A stretch of 64,000 nt of DNA from Scytonema hofmannii PCC 7110 (lineage in GTDB: Bacteria; Cyanobacteriota; Cyanobacteriia; Cyanobacteriales; Nostocaceae), in contig NZ_KQ976354.1 of assembly GCF_000346485.2 (NCBI RefSeq), positions 5,673,007 to 5,737,006 on the forward strand. Direction: 5' to 3'. Within the stretch, counting starts at the first letter, position 1; each line of letters begins with the position of its first letter. The notes beneath the pieces were generated by a model that saw only the letters and a list, made by a program, of their open reading frames with translations, was not told the DNA's origin and made no database searches. Of this stretch, positions 1-8,920 are shown piece after piece. The translations under genes and the position numbers were made by a program.

Positions 1-2257
1 CCCGAGAGCGACCCCGCCGTGATATTGACATTACCTCCCTGCCTTGAGTATTAAGAAATCGCGCCTGACCGTAAGCACCACTGGATATTCCGTTTGTACC
101 CACTCCATCAAAAGAGACTTTATCGCGGGCGTTAATAGTTACGTCGCCTGCGTCCCCTTTTCCAAGGGTACCGGCACTTAGGTAAGCACCACCTGTGACC
201 TCAAGCGACCCTGTCGAGATATAAATATCACCCGCTTGCCCCACACCTGTTTTATCTACCTGGCTGTAGGCACCGCTGCCTAGGTAGGGGTAGAATCTAC
301 GATTTCTACCCACTCCATCAAAAGAGACTTTATCGCGGGCGTTAATGGTTACGTTGCCTGCGTCCCCTATTCCAAGGGACCTGGCACTCAGGAAAGCACC
401 TTTTGTGACCTCAAGCGACCCTGTCGAGATGTAAATATCACCCCCCTGACCCCTGGCACCTGGGTTCACTTGAGTTTGAGCAACACTAGGAAAAAAATCG
501 TCAGCAGGAGGACCCGCTCCATCAAATCGAACTGTATCGCGGGCATCAATAGTTACATTGCCTGCATTTCCATACCCCTCAGTATTAGCATTTAGGAAAG
601 CGCCATCACTCACTAAGAGCGACCGTGTCTTAATATAGATATTACCCGCTTGCCCCACGCCTTCGTCTCCTACCCAGGTGTAGGCACCACTGGAACGATT
701 ATTGGGACTCTCCCCAACAAAGGAGACTGTATCACGGGCGTTAACATTCACATTGCCCGCATTTCCTTGTCCTCTAGTATTCGTGTTCAACTGAGCACCA
801 TTGGTAACGAAGAGCGAACCTGTCGTAATATTGACATTACCTCCCTGACCCCTGGCATCTATGTACACTGAAGCGTAAGCACCACTAGGAAAATAATTGT
901 CAGCAGGAGGACCCGTCCCAACAAAGGAAACTGTATCGCGGGCATCAATAGTCACGTTGCCTGCGTCCCCTATTCCTAAGGTAATAGCACTTAGGAAAGC
1001 GCCATCACTCACTGAGAGCGACCCTGTCTTAATATAAATATCACCTCCTTGCCCCACACCTTTTTCTTCTACCCGGCTGTAGACACGGCTGGAACGATTA
1101 TTGGGGCTCTCCCCAACAAAGGAGACTTTATCACGAGCGTTAACGTTCACATTGCCCGCATTTCCTTGTCCTCCAGTACTCGTATTTAATTCACCTCCAT
1201 TGGTGACAGACAGTGAAACTGCCGTGACATTGATGTTGCCTGCGTTGCCAATAGCGTTTGATTCTACCTGATTGTATGCACCACTCCCTTCTCCATCAAA
1301 GGAGACATTACCAGTGCTATTAATCTCAATATTGCCTGCTTTAGTGTCACCTAAACCTAACCCCGACGCTATTCCGGCTTCCAGTTTACTTCCTTGCGTC
1401 AGATTCAAGTTCTGAGCATTGATAGCAATACTACCGCCACCAGAGGCGCGGACATTCACTTCAGCACGATTGTCGAGGTACACATTAGCTCGTGCCACCA
1501 CATCAGGAAAACTCAAACGCAGACCATTACCATCAACAAAAAGCTTTACCGCTCCCGGTCCCCCCACACCTGCTATCTCCACTCGACCATCCAGAGCACT
1601 CAAACTGCCGCCATCCAAACCTACATCGCCGCCCACAAGCGCTAAGGTTTTACCTGGCTGAACCTGTAAACCTACAAATTCACTACTACTATTGGTCGCC
1701 TGGGATTGATTTTGGATGCCCGCCGCATTCCCTCCGTATTGCAAACCTATTGGAACACTAACAGTCAACAAGGGTGTGCTTTGGGGAGCAGTCGCACTGA
1801 ACTGAGTCCCATCAGCAAAATTCAGGCTACTCGCCGTACTCCCCACAAACGAACCACCGATATCTAGACTGGCATTCGGTCCAAAGATAATGCCATTAGG
1901 ATTGAGCAGAAACAGGTTAGCTGTGCCGTTAGCTTGGAGCAAACCATCAATATTCGAGACTGACTTACCCGTCACCCGGCTAATAATGTTCTGAATATCC
2001 GCAGTATTGTTGAAGAAGGCTGTACCTCCAGTAGGCACAGAAAACTGCTCAAAGCTGTGGAACAAGTTGCTTCCCGCCTTGGTTCCTTCCTCAATAATGC
2101 TGGTATTGCCAGAGGGAGTGACACGAGAATTATTGGGTAGAGTAGCATCAGGTACGATCTGGGCAAAAGTGCTATTAACAGAGGCGAGCGTACTACCCAC
2201 CACTAACCAACTCCCTAGTCCCAATTGCGATCGCCAACGCTGCCTACACCTAAACAT
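1..2257 (-). CDS. filamentous haemagglutinin-like secreted exoprotein (TpsA type), 3' end beyond window
   Basis: The minus strand is open from an ATG at 2257 to the window edge, about 752 codons without a stop. The first 33 residues form a signal peptide ending near STFAQ. The haemagglutination-activity (two-partner secretion) domain follows, with NLFHSFEQFSV, FFNN, IISRVTG and NLFLLNPNGIIFG. The rest is made of glycine- and asparagine-rich beta-helix repeats such as GNAGNVNVNARD and SLSVSDGAFL, nearly identical at DNA level. Proteins of this family cross the outer membrane through a TpsB pore, and no TpsB gene is in this window. A homologue lies at 57210-60446. Near position 20 the repeat phase is lost by about one base, so the reading beyond it may be frameshifted. 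The IS630 copy begins about 140 bases upstream of the start. Confidence 0.85.
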   Translation of the reverse strand, partial: MFRCRQRWRSQLGLGSWLVVGSTLASVNSTFAQIVPDATLPNNSRVTPSGNTSIIEEGTKAGSNLFHSFEQFSVPTGGTAFFNNTADIQNIISRVTGKSVSNIDGLLQANGTANLFLLNPNGIIFGPNASLDIGGSFVGSTASSLNFADGTQFSATAPQSTPLLTVSVPIGLQYGGNAAGIQNQSQATNSSSEFVGLQVQPGKTLALVGGDVGLDGGSLSALDGRVEIAGVGGPGAVKLFVDGNGLRLSFPDVVARANVYLDNRAEVNVRASGGGSIAINAQNLNLTQGSKLEAGIASGLGLGDTKAGNIEINSTGNVSFDGEGSGAYNQVESNAIGNAGNINVTAVSLSVTNGGELNTSTGGQGNAGNVNVNARDKVSFVGESPNNRSSRVYSRVEEKGVGQGGDIYIKTGSLSVSDGAFLSAITLGIGDAGNVTIDARDTVSFVGTGPPADNYFPSGAYASVYIDARGQGGNVNITTGSLFVTNGAQLNTNTRGQGNAGNVNVNARDTVSFVGESPNNRSSGAYTWVGDEGVGQAGNIYIKTRSLLVSDGAFLNANTEGYGNAGNVTIDARDTVRFDGAGPPADDFFPSVAQTQVNPGARGQGGDIYISTGSLEVTKGAFLSARSLGIGDAGNVTINARDKVSFDGVGRNRRFYPYLGSGAYSQVDKTGVGQAGDIYISTGSLEVTGGAYLSAGTLGKGDAGDVTINARDKVSFDGVGTNGISSGAYGQARFLNTQGREVMSISRRGRSR

Positions 2258-2394
2258 TGCGTTCCCTAAATAAACAGCACTCAAGTGAACTACAACCTTC
2301 ACAATAGACAGGAAACTTACCGTAAAATTGCTTGAAATAGTTACAAATAGTTACATTGCTGTTTCATCGGCTCACCTCTCATATGTTGCATATA

Positions 2395-3365
2395 TATAGC
2401 AATCGCCAAGGCGATTAGGACATATACTAGAAGTAGCCCCTTTTGTGGTACAGCGATCACTTTGACCTATGCCCAAACCTTACAGTTATGATCTTCGTCA
2501 AAAAGTCATCCAAGCCATTGAACTTGATGGACTGAAGAAAACTGAAGCAAGTCTTCTATTCAACATCAGTCGCACTTGCGTTAGATTTATGGCTGAAGCG
2601 ACAAGGCGAAACAGGTGACTTCCGAGCCTTACCCAATCAGCCTCCTGGTAATAGTCACATGCATCACTGACTGGGAGAAGTTTCGTGAGTTCGCTCTGAC
2701 GCATGGGGATAAAACCCAAGCTGAGATGGCAGAACTTTGGGACGATCAGATTAGCGATCGCACAATCTCACGGGCCCTGAAGAAAATTGGTTTTACTCGA
2801 AAAAAAAGACATATGGCTACCGTGAGCGTGATGAAGACAAACGACAGGCGTTCATAACGCATTTGTCCACCCTACCCCAGGAAAAAATTGTGTACGTTGA
2901 TGAGTCTGGGATGGATAGCCGCGACGCATATGATTACGGTTGGAATGAAAAAGGGGAGCGCTTCCATGCACTTAAATCAGGGCGACGTGAAGGTCGGGTG
3001 AACATAATTGCAGCACTTTGCGCTCAAAATCTGATAGCGACCTTTACTGTTGAAGGGGCGTGTAACCGAACAGTGTTTGAAACTTGGTTGGAGACTTGTT
3101 TGCTTCCAACACTTAAACCAGGACAAGTTGTGGTAATGGATAACGCCACATTTCATAAAGGTGGTCGTATTCAAGAATTGATTCAAAATGCTGGTTGTCA
3201 GCTATTGTACTTACCCCCTTATTCTCCAGATCTAAACTTAATTGAAAAATGTTGGTCTTGGTTAAAGAGTCGAATCCGTAAAAAACTAGGGCAGTTTGAT
3301 TGTTTACGAGATGCCATTGAGGACGTCTTGCGTTTGGCGTCCTAACCGCCTTGGCGGTTGCTATA
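2395..3365 (+). mobile_element. IS630-family insertion sequence, decayed
   Basis: Two near-perfect inverted ends of about 26 bases flank the transposase remnant. The left end reads TATAGCAATCGCCAAGGCG and continues to 2420. The right end is its complement from 3340 to 3365, differing at a few symmetric positions. The outermost TA on both sides fits the TA target duplication typical of IS630/Tc1 elements. Each end also holds a small internal palindrome (CGCCAAGGCG). It inserted in the gap upstream of the haemagglutinin-like gene. Confidence 0.88.
2469..3345 (+). pseudogene. IS630-family transposase with several frameshifts
   Basis: The reading begins MPKPYSYDLRQKVIQAIEL (HTH region) at 2469, but the frame breaks near 2580, so that DLWLKRQGETGDFRAL is read in another phase. 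It breaks again near 2660 before ITDWEKFREFA, and once more at a run of eight A near 2799 before KTYGYRERDE. The C-terminal DDE domain, 2863-3345, is open. It holds VDESGMDSRD, VVMDNATFHKGG and YSPDLNLIEKCWSWLKS, which give the three acidic catalytic residues. Some IS630 relatives use programmed slippage at A-runs, so the third break alone could be functional. The first two make a working enzyme unlikely. Confidence 0.88.
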
Positions 3366-3558
3366 GATGGTGTTGCTTTTTCTCCGTCACTGCATCACCG
3401 TTTGAAAAGCCATAATTCTTAGGGTTTTCAATATTACTGTGAACTATTGTAAAGAGTTGTGGAATTCCAGGACTTTTGATTCTGATAAATAGGCGATGGT
3501 TCACAAGGAGCATCCAGAGGAACATCCAGTCCAACAAGTTTTACTAGGAGGAATCGCT

Positions 3559-4134
3559 GTGGAAAATCAAAATCTTTACTTAACACCTTTTCAACGAAAA
3601 TTGCTGCTAAAAAGTTTAGAAACAGATTTGCGCCTAGAATATCGCCGTCGTATTGAAATTATGTTGCTGGCAAATGCTGGTCAATCTCAGGCTCAAATCT
3701 GTGAAGCTCTGGGGTGTTCGCAAGAGACAGCACGATACTGGATTGCAATGGCACAAGCAGGTAACGCTCACCACTGGAACGATCGCCCGATGGGACGCCC
3801 CAAGGCTGTTAATGAGCAGTATCTCGCTCGCTTGAAAGAACTAGCAAGCCATAGTCCGCGTGAGTATGGTTATACATTTGAACGTTGGACAGCGCAATGG
3901 TTAAGCAAGCATCTAGTAAAAGAACAAGGAATTAAGGTTAGCGCTTGCCACATTAACCGCTTGCTTAAGGAGATGGGACTTTCCACTCGGCAGAAACGCG
4001 AAACTATCGAGAAAGGAACCGATCGCACCAAGGATTGCAGCATTACTATTCGCGATTTGCAGTCGAACTCCGAGCCTACTTTCCTGTGGTCACTCAATCT
4101 CATCAAAACTGGTAACTGTAAAACTCAAATTTGA
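3559..4134 (+). CDS. helix-turn-helix protein related to IS630-type N-terminal domains
   Basis: The protein has about 191 residues with the GTG start at 3559, chosen because AGGAGG lies six bases upstream. An upstream ATG at 3496 has no such site. Residues 1-75 resemble the HTH of IS630 transposases (RRRIEIMLLANAGQSQAQICEALGCSQETARYW). A winged-helix part follows (SPREYGYTFERWTAQWLSKHL, SACHINRLLKEMGLS). No DDE catalytic domain is present, so it may be a regulator rather than a transposase. I recall similar free-standing HTH genes beside peptide-export ABC and HlyD genes in cyanobacteria, which fits the HlyD stump directly downstream. The last residues may be altered, because the next gene's remains begin in another frame within its end. 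Confidence 0.6.
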   Translation: MENQNLYLTPFQRKLLLKSLETDLRLEYRRRIEIMLLANAGQSQAQICEALGCSQETARYWIAMAQAGNAHHWNDRPMGRPKAVNEQYLARLKELASHSPREYGYTFERWTAQWLSKHLVKEQGIKVSACHINRLLKEMGLSTRQKRETIEKGTDRTKDCSITIRDLQSNSEPTFLWSLNLIKTGNCKTQI

Positions 4135-4405
4135 TGCTTATCCTTTCCAAGATTATGGAGTGGTGGAAGGCAAGCTTCGCTGGATTTCTCCTGACTCTAA
4201 AGTTGTCGAGACTGCTCAAGAAAAGGTTGAAAATTTTGAACTAGAAATTGAATTGCCACAAACCTATATCCAAACTGAAAACAAACGTCTTGCCTTAACA
4301 CCAGGTCAAACAGCAACGGCTGAAGTCATTGTTCGGCAGCGTCGCATTGTTGACTTTGTGCTAGACCCGTTTAAAAAGTTGCAAAAAGGTGGTTTGAAAC
4401 TCTAG
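4109..4405 (+). pseudogene. C-terminal stump of an HlyD-type membrane fusion protein
   Basis: In the frame ending at 4405 the translation runs VTVKLKFDAYPFQDYGVVEG, then ISPDSKV, ELPQTYIQTENKRLALTPGQ and TATAEVIVRQRRIVDFVLDPF. This is the typical last 95-100 residues of cyanobacterial HlyD adaptors of peptide exporters. The N-terminal membrane helix, hairpin and lipoyl domain are missing. The fragment overlaps the tail of the HTH gene in a different frame, so a deletion probably removed the rest of the exporter between them. A GTG at 4160 could start an 81-residue piece, but no function is expected. Confidence 0.75.
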
Positions 4406-4441
4406 AAAACCTGTTCTTAACTGTTAATAAGTAGATAAGAT

Positions 4442-5185
4442 ATGTCGCAAATTTCCACTATATATTCAGACGAAATTATTCATCAAATCAAACTTTCTTG
4501 CCAAATTCCTACTATTGTTGAGAGTATTCTCACTCGCAAAATTATTGTGAGTGCAGCACAAGAAGCAGGCATTAAAGCAGAGCCATCAGAACTTCAGCAG
4601 ACAGCAGACAACTTGCGGTTAATGAGCAATCTTCAGAGTGCTGACGCCACTTGGCTCTGGTTACAAAAACATACTCTATCATTAGATGATTTTGAAGAGT
4701 TGGTTTATCATACTGTCATTTCTTCAAAGTTGACAGAACACTTATTTGCCGACAAAGTTGAACAGTTTTTTGTTGAACATCAGTTGGATTATACACAAGC
4801 GATCGCGTATGAAGTGGTCTTGGATGAGCCAGATCTCGCGATGGAACTCTTTTATGCAATTACTGAAGGTGAAATAAGTTTTCCTGAGGTTGCCCACCAA
4901 TATATTCAGGATACTGAAGCTCGCCGCTCTGGAGGATATAAAGGAATACTGAATCGCACAGATTTAAAACCAGAAATATCAGCCGCTGTATTTGCAGCAA
5001 CTCCGCCCCAGATTCTTAAACCAATTGTTACCTCCCAGGGAGTACATTTGATTGTGGTTGAGGAAATCATTCAACCACAATTAAATAATATTACCCGTTC
5101 AAAAATTATTTCTTACTTGTTTTCTGAATGGCTGAAGCAACGAATTGAGCAATTGGAAGTTGAAATTGTTCTTAACTCAAAATAA
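4442..5185 (+). CDS. PpiC/parvulin-type peptidylprolyl isomerase (SurA-like)
   Basis: The protein has 247 residues with no obvious signal peptide. The N-terminal 100 residues are helical and SurA/PrsA-like (IVESILTRKIIVSAAQEAGI). Residues 135-225 hold the parvulin core, with FPEVAHQYIQDTEARRSGGY, AVFAATPPQILKPIV and SQGVHLIVVEEI. Such isomerases often sit beside HlyD and ABC genes of peptide exporters in cyanobacteria. The adjacent HlyD stump suggests this gene survived the loss of an exporter operon. It may assist folding or export of peptides made by the 17-50 kb locus, but that is inference. Confidence 0.8.
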   Translation: MSQISTIYSDEIIHQIKLSCQIPTIVESILTRKIIVSAAQEAGIKAEPSELQQTADNLRLMSNLQSADATWLWLQKHTLSLDDFEELVYHTVISSKLTEHLFADKVEQFFVEHQLDYTQAIAYEVVLDEPDLAMELFYAITEGEISFPEVAHQYIQDTEARRSGGYKGILNRTDLKPEISAAVFAATPPQILKPIVTSQGVHLIVVEEIIQPQLNNITRSKIISYLFSEWLKQRIEQLEVEIVLNSK

Positions 5186-5442
5186 TGAGGCTTTCAACCT
5201 GAAAACGTCAAAGTCATTGCTGATATGAGTGATGGCTATTTTCTCTGAGGAGAGTCCTAAACCGCGCTCGGTAAGAAATTGCTCCACTATGGGTTGCGAG
5301 AGGTAGGCGATGGCTACCTCTGATTTTTTGATTATCATTCTTTTATTAGTTTATTTCTATATTTGGATGTGTTGACAAAATTTACTTGTTTTTAACTTGT
5401 CACCAATGTGCAGAGCATGGAAACGAAGGTGAATACTCTACA

Positions 5443-5635
5443 AGATCCCTGACTTCTTCAAGGATGCTGTTGGCGAATGATGGGTCTGACCCCTCACCCT
5501 AACGATTTTATAGGCGTTTCAAGACGATACTCAGAATGCGATCGCGTCCTGAAATGGCGCTAAAATAGCTTATTTCTCGTCAATAGGGGGTGTCACCCCC
5601 CATCGCCAGATGTATCCTTCAAGAAGTCGGGGATC
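5443..5635. repeat. MITE-like element with inverted ends
   Basis: The left end AGATCCCTGACTTCTTCAAG and the right end, 5614-5635, are inverted copies of about 22 bases with one or two mismatches, about 190 bases apart. Inside is a GGGGGTGTCACCCCC palindrome (5586-5600) and one GCGATCGC. There is no coding capacity. Together with the palindromic repeat that follows, it fills most of the gap from 5186 to 5843, in which I see no gene. Confidence 0.6.
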
Positions 5636-5645
5636 TGACTAATTT

Positions 5646-5740
5646 ACAGCCATTTTCAGGTAAATAGACCACAGATGTAGGGGCGCAAGGCATTGCGCCC
5701 TTACAAACGGTGTGGTTCATTTAAGTGAAAACTGCTGTAA
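5646..5740. repeat. 95-base palindromic mobile repeat, copy A
   Basis: This is a dispersed repeat whose other copy is at 48806-48900, of the same length and about 87 percent identical by eye. Its ends are inverted copies of about 28 bases (ACAGCCATTTTCAGGTAAAT and, reversed at the right, ACAGCAGTTTTCACTTAAAT). The centre is a GGGCGCAA/TTGCGCCC hairpin. It has MITE architecture. A false upstream start for the next gene (ATG at 5712) lies inside it. Confidence 0.8.
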
Positions 5741-5843
5741 GTCACAAAAGTGTCATACAGGCACTACTCAAAATACAGATTGTGATGTTAGGCTTAGGTA
5801 TCAAAATTTACATAATTTTACCAAGCTGCATCAACTTAATTCT

Positions 5844-6269
5844 ATGTCTAAGTTTTTATCTGTAACTTTATTAGGAATGGCTCTTTTTTTAGGAGGAACT
5901 GACCACAACACCATTACGCTCGCTGGAACTTGTGCTTCACACTGCGGTCGAAGTCCAATTGAATTTACACCCGGTCAGCACGTGCGAGTAGAAGTGTTAA
6001 ATGCTACATCAAGATTAATCCAAGTAGAAAAGCCCTATGGTGTTGGTCAAATTTCCATACGGTCAGGACAGCAAATACGCTTAGAACAGGGGGATGGTAC
6101 GGAACCCAACATATCTGTCGTATTTTGGGATGACACTGGACGACCTTTGAAAGCTATTGTCTCCAAACCAAATTTTGGTACGTTGCGAGTCGAACTTCGT
6201 CCTAGTAGGCAATCCCCTGGCGATCGCTCCGTGTATATTCGCGACGATGGGCGCGTTAACATTCTTTAA
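5844..6269 (+). CDS. small secreted protein of unknown function
   Basis: The protein has about 141 residues. I chose the ATG at 5844 because a signal peptide starts there (MSKFLSVTLLGMALFLGG) and the longer frame begins inside a mobile repeat. The mature part has one CASHC pair near residue 31. It then has a beta-rich sequence with GQHVRVEVLNATSRLIQVEK, SIRSGQQIRLEQGDGT and VVFWDDTGRPLKAIV. I recognise no family. The pattern of short hydrophobic strands suggests a compact beta-sandwich exported to the periplasm. Confidence 0.7.
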   Translation: MSKFLSVTLLGMALFLGGTDHNTITLAGTCASHCGRSPIEFTPGQHVRVEVLNATSRLIQVEKPYGVGQISIRSGQQIRLEQGDGTEPNISVVFWDDTGRPLKAIVSKPNFGTLRVELRPSRQSPGDRSVYIRDDGRVNIL

Positions 6270-6334
6270 ATTATGAATGGTAAATTATGAATTATGAATG
6301 ATAATTTAGAATTCATAATTCATAATTTTTTATT

Positions 6335-8491
6335 GTGCTAGATCAGTCTATTCCTAAATTTTCTCGTCTCGGGCAAAAACTACCATCACAGCGATGGCAA
6401 ATTTACCCTCAGAAAAATGACTTAGCACAAAAGCTCGCAGCAATTACGAATTTACCTCCTCTGATTAACCAACTTCTCATAAATCGAGGAATTGAAACAC
6501 CAGAACAAGCACAAGCTTTTTTAAATCTGGAGTACTTGGCACTACCTTCGCCCTTAGAAGACTTCCCCGACTTAGCTGTATCTCTGGAGTTATTGCAAGA
6601 AGCCATTGCCACGCAAGAAAAAATAGCTATTTGCGGGGATTATGATGCTGATGGTATGACAAGCACTGCGTTACTTTTACGCAGTCTCCGATGGTTGGGT
6701 GCTCGAGTCAATTACGCCATTCCTAGTCGGATGCATGAGGGATATGGCATCAACAAACGCATCATTGAAGAATTCCATAGTGAAGGCGTCAGTTTGGTTT
6801 TGACTGTAGATAATGGGATTTCAGCATTTGAACCAATTGCTAGAGCTAGAGAACTAGGTCTAAAAGTTATAATCACCGACCATCACGATATTCCCCAGCA
6901 ATTACCACCAGCTCATGCCATCCTCAATCCCAAACTTATAGATGAATCCTCACCTTACCGAGGTGTGGCTGGAGTTGGCGTTGCCTATATTTTAGCGGTA
7001 TCCCTGGCACATCAATTGGGAAAAGCTCAGAGCAGCATACTCGATCCACTTCTCGAACTGTTTACACTAGGAACCATTGCAGATTTAGCACCTTTAACAG
7101 GTGTGAATCGCCATTGGGTGAAAAATGGTTTGCAGCAATTACCCAAATCCAAACTTGCTGGAGTGCAAGCACTTATTCAGATGTCTGGAGTGCAGGTGAG
7201 GGGACTGGGGACTGGGGGGGGAAGCAAGGGAGCAGGGGAGCAGGGGAGCAGAGGAGCAGAGGTGATAACTAATCTTCAATCCTCAATCCAAAATCCAAAA
7301 TCTAAAATCCAAAATCCAAAATCCCTCAAGCCAGAAGATATTGGCTTTCGCCTCGGTCCGCGAATTAATGCGATTGGTCGTCTTGCCGATCCCGAAATTG
7401 TGATTGAATTGCTGACAACTGACGATATGGGAATAGCGTTGGAAAGAGCAATGCAATGCGAAGACATCAATCGCCAGCGTCAAGAAATGTGCGAGCAAAT
7501 TGAAAAAGAGGCAATAGCAATTGTAGAAGCAGAATATCTTGCCTCTCTTCCAGAAGAGCGCGTGTTGGCGATCGTACAACCTGAATGGCATCATGGGGTG
7601 ATTGGTATCGTTGCTTCTCGCTTGGTGGAACGCTATGGTGCTCCAGTCTTTATCGGCACTTATGAAGGGGAAGAGCATATTCGCGGTTCGGCACGAGGAA
7701 TACCGGAATTTCACGTATTTGAAGCGTTAGATTCTTGTCGTGACTTGCTCGGTAAATTTGGCGGACACAAGGCGGCGGGAGGTTTCTCTCTGCTAACGGA
7801 AAATTTGGTGGCTCTGCGATCGCGTCTCAGCGAGTTTGCAAATCAGTGCCTCGAACAACAGCACCTTAAACCTTTAGTCAAAATTGATACTCAAGTCAAT
7901 TTAAATCAAATCGATCGCCATTTCTACCAACAGATGAATGTTTTGGAACCCTGCGGTATTGACAACCCAGACCCCATACTTTGGACGCCGAATGTCCGCG
8001 TTGTTGAGCAGGAAATTGTGGGCAAAAGTCACGTTAAACTAACAGTAAGTCAAACAATTAACAATCAACAGTACAGAATCAAAGCGATCGCTTGGCGATG
8101 GCGCGACTATTTTCCCCTACCGTCACAAGTCGATATTGCTTATAAACTGAGAGAAAATGAGTTTAACGGTCAGATAAACATTGAGTTGGAGCTACTGGGT
8201 GTAAGACTCCCAAGTCAAAACCAATATTCGGTCACTCAAGCCACTCCAGCAAGAACTTCTTTTGAGTTTAACGAGCGTTATTATGACTGCGGTATTTATG
8301 AAAACTCTGCTCTACCTGAATTAAGAATTATGTACCCTGAAAAGGTTATCTTAGCTGTTCCGTTGGGACAATCTACTGGCTTATTGGGAACAAGTCGTCA
8401 AGAGGCTAGAGAAGTTGATATTTCTCAGCCTCAATATGCTTGTCTTATTCAAGCAGCTTTTCACGCGTTATCAGTTGAACGTACTATATAG
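6335..8491 (+). CDS. recJ: single-stranded-DNA-specific exonuclease RecJ
   Basis: The protein has 718 residues and starts at GTG 6335. RecJ degrades single-stranded DNA 5' to 3' in recombination and mismatch repair. The DHH domain has motif I CGDYDADGMTSTALLL near residue 100, LTVDNGIS, and the DHH triad in VIITDHHDIP near residue 185. The DHHA1 domain has FGGHKAAGG near residue 480, and an OB-like C-terminal part follows. A stretch of about 40 residues near 288-330, rich in G, S, K and Q, interrupts the region just before FRLGPRINAIGR. It is encoded by intergenic-type repeats, yet the frame stays open. It stands alone in its strand context between a secreted protein and the 8540 gene. Confidence 0.95.
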   Translation: MLDQSIPKFSRLGQKLPSQRWQIYPQKNDLAQKLAAITNLPPLINQLLINRGIETPEQAQAFLNLEYLALPSPLEDFPDLAVSLELLQEAIATQEKIAICGDYDADGMTSTALLLRSLRWLGARVNYAIPSRMHEGYGINKRIIEEFHSEGVSLVLTVDNGISAFEPIARARELGLKVIITDHHDIPQQLPPAHAILNPKLIDESSPYRGVAGVGVAYILAVSLAHQLGKAQSSILDPLLELFTLGTIADLAPLTGVNRHWVKNGLQQLPKSKLAGVQALIQMSGVQVRGLGTGGGSKGAGEQGSRGAEVITNLQSSIQNPKSKIQNPKSLKPEDIGFRLGPRINAIGRLADPEIVIELLTTDDMGIALERAMQCEDINRQRQEMCEQIEKEAIAIVEAEYLASLPEERVLAIVQPEWHHGVIGIVASRLVERYGAPVFIGTYEGEEHIRGSARGIPEFHVFEALDSCRDLLGKFGGHKAAGGFSLLTENLVALRSRLSEFANQCLEQQHLKPLVKIDTQVNLNQIDRHFYQQMNVLEPCGIDNPDPILWTPNVRVVEQEIVGKSHVKLTVSQTINNQQYRIKAIAWRWRDYFPLPSQVDIAYKLRENEFNGQINIELELLGVRLPSQNQYSVTQATPARTSFEFNERYYDCGIYENSALPELRIMYPEKVILAVPLGQSTGLLGTSRQEAREVDISQPQYACLIQAAFHALSVERTI
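7197..7326. repeat. intergenic-type short repeats inserted in frame in recJ
   Basis: Runs of GGGGACTGG-like and GGAGCAG units are followed by repeated AATCCAAAATCC units. These are the short tandem repeats found between genes of heterocystous cyanobacteria, but here they lie inside an essential-type gene. The insert is a multiple of three with no stop in the sense frame. Confidence 0.75.
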
Positions 8492-8539
8492 TATTGAGCT
8501 ATAATTTGGATACGAGACAAGCCGGATAGCACGATCGCA

Positions 8540-8917
8540 ATGGCAGAATTAACAATTCAAATTCCTGATGAACTGGCTCAACGTTTAAAACCTTTGCAAA
8601 ATCGCTTACCCGAATTGCTTTGGCGATTGTTAGACGTATCTAATTTACCAACTAATTATCAGTCACCAGTTCTAGCTGAGACTACAGACATTCCCGCCGC
8701 TTATCAAGAAGTTCTGGACTTTTTAATTAAGCGTCCAACACCAGAAGAAATTATGACTTTTAAAGTTTCATTACAAGCTCAAACACGCCTGCAAGCATTA
8801 TTAGAAAAAAATCGCTCTGCAATACTCAGTCCAATGGAATTAGTAGAATTAGATGTTTACGAGCAATTAGAACATATGATGATTTTACTAAAAGCACGAG
8901 CCTCCACTAGAATTTAA
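8540..8917 (+). CDS. small hypothetical protein paired with HNH gene
   Basis: The protein has 125 residues. The N-terminus, AELTIQIPDELAQRLKPLQNRLPELLWRLL, looks like a CopG/ribbon-helix-type or antitoxin-like start. The rest is helical and contains LIKRPTPEEIMTFKVSLQAQ and LSPMELVELDVYEQLEHMMI. The HNH gene begins three bases after its stop, so the two are almost certainly co-transcribed. I recall this pairing in other cyanobacteria, where such pairs may act as toxin-antitoxin or defence modules. The function is not established. Confidence 0.7.
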   Translation: MAELTIQIPDELAQRLKPLQNRLPELLWRLLDVSNLPTNYQSPVLAETTDIPAAYQEVLDFLIKRPTPEEIMTFKVSLQAQTRLQALLEKNRSAILSPMELVELDVYEQLEHMMILLKARASTRI

Positions 8918-8920
8918 CAA

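Noticed and set aside
1394-2273. Several plus-strand open frames
   Set aside because: They are antisense to the haemagglutinin-like gene, whose protein features are unmistakable.
2469-3345. Intact IS630 transposase using programmed frameshifting
   Set aside because: Slippage at the A-run near 2799 is possible, but two further breaks near 2580 and 2660 are not at slippery runs.
5712-5843. Longer N-terminus for the secreted protein ending at 6269
   Set aside because: The upstream part lies in the 95-base mobile repeat and lacks family or signal features. The signal peptide begins at 5844.
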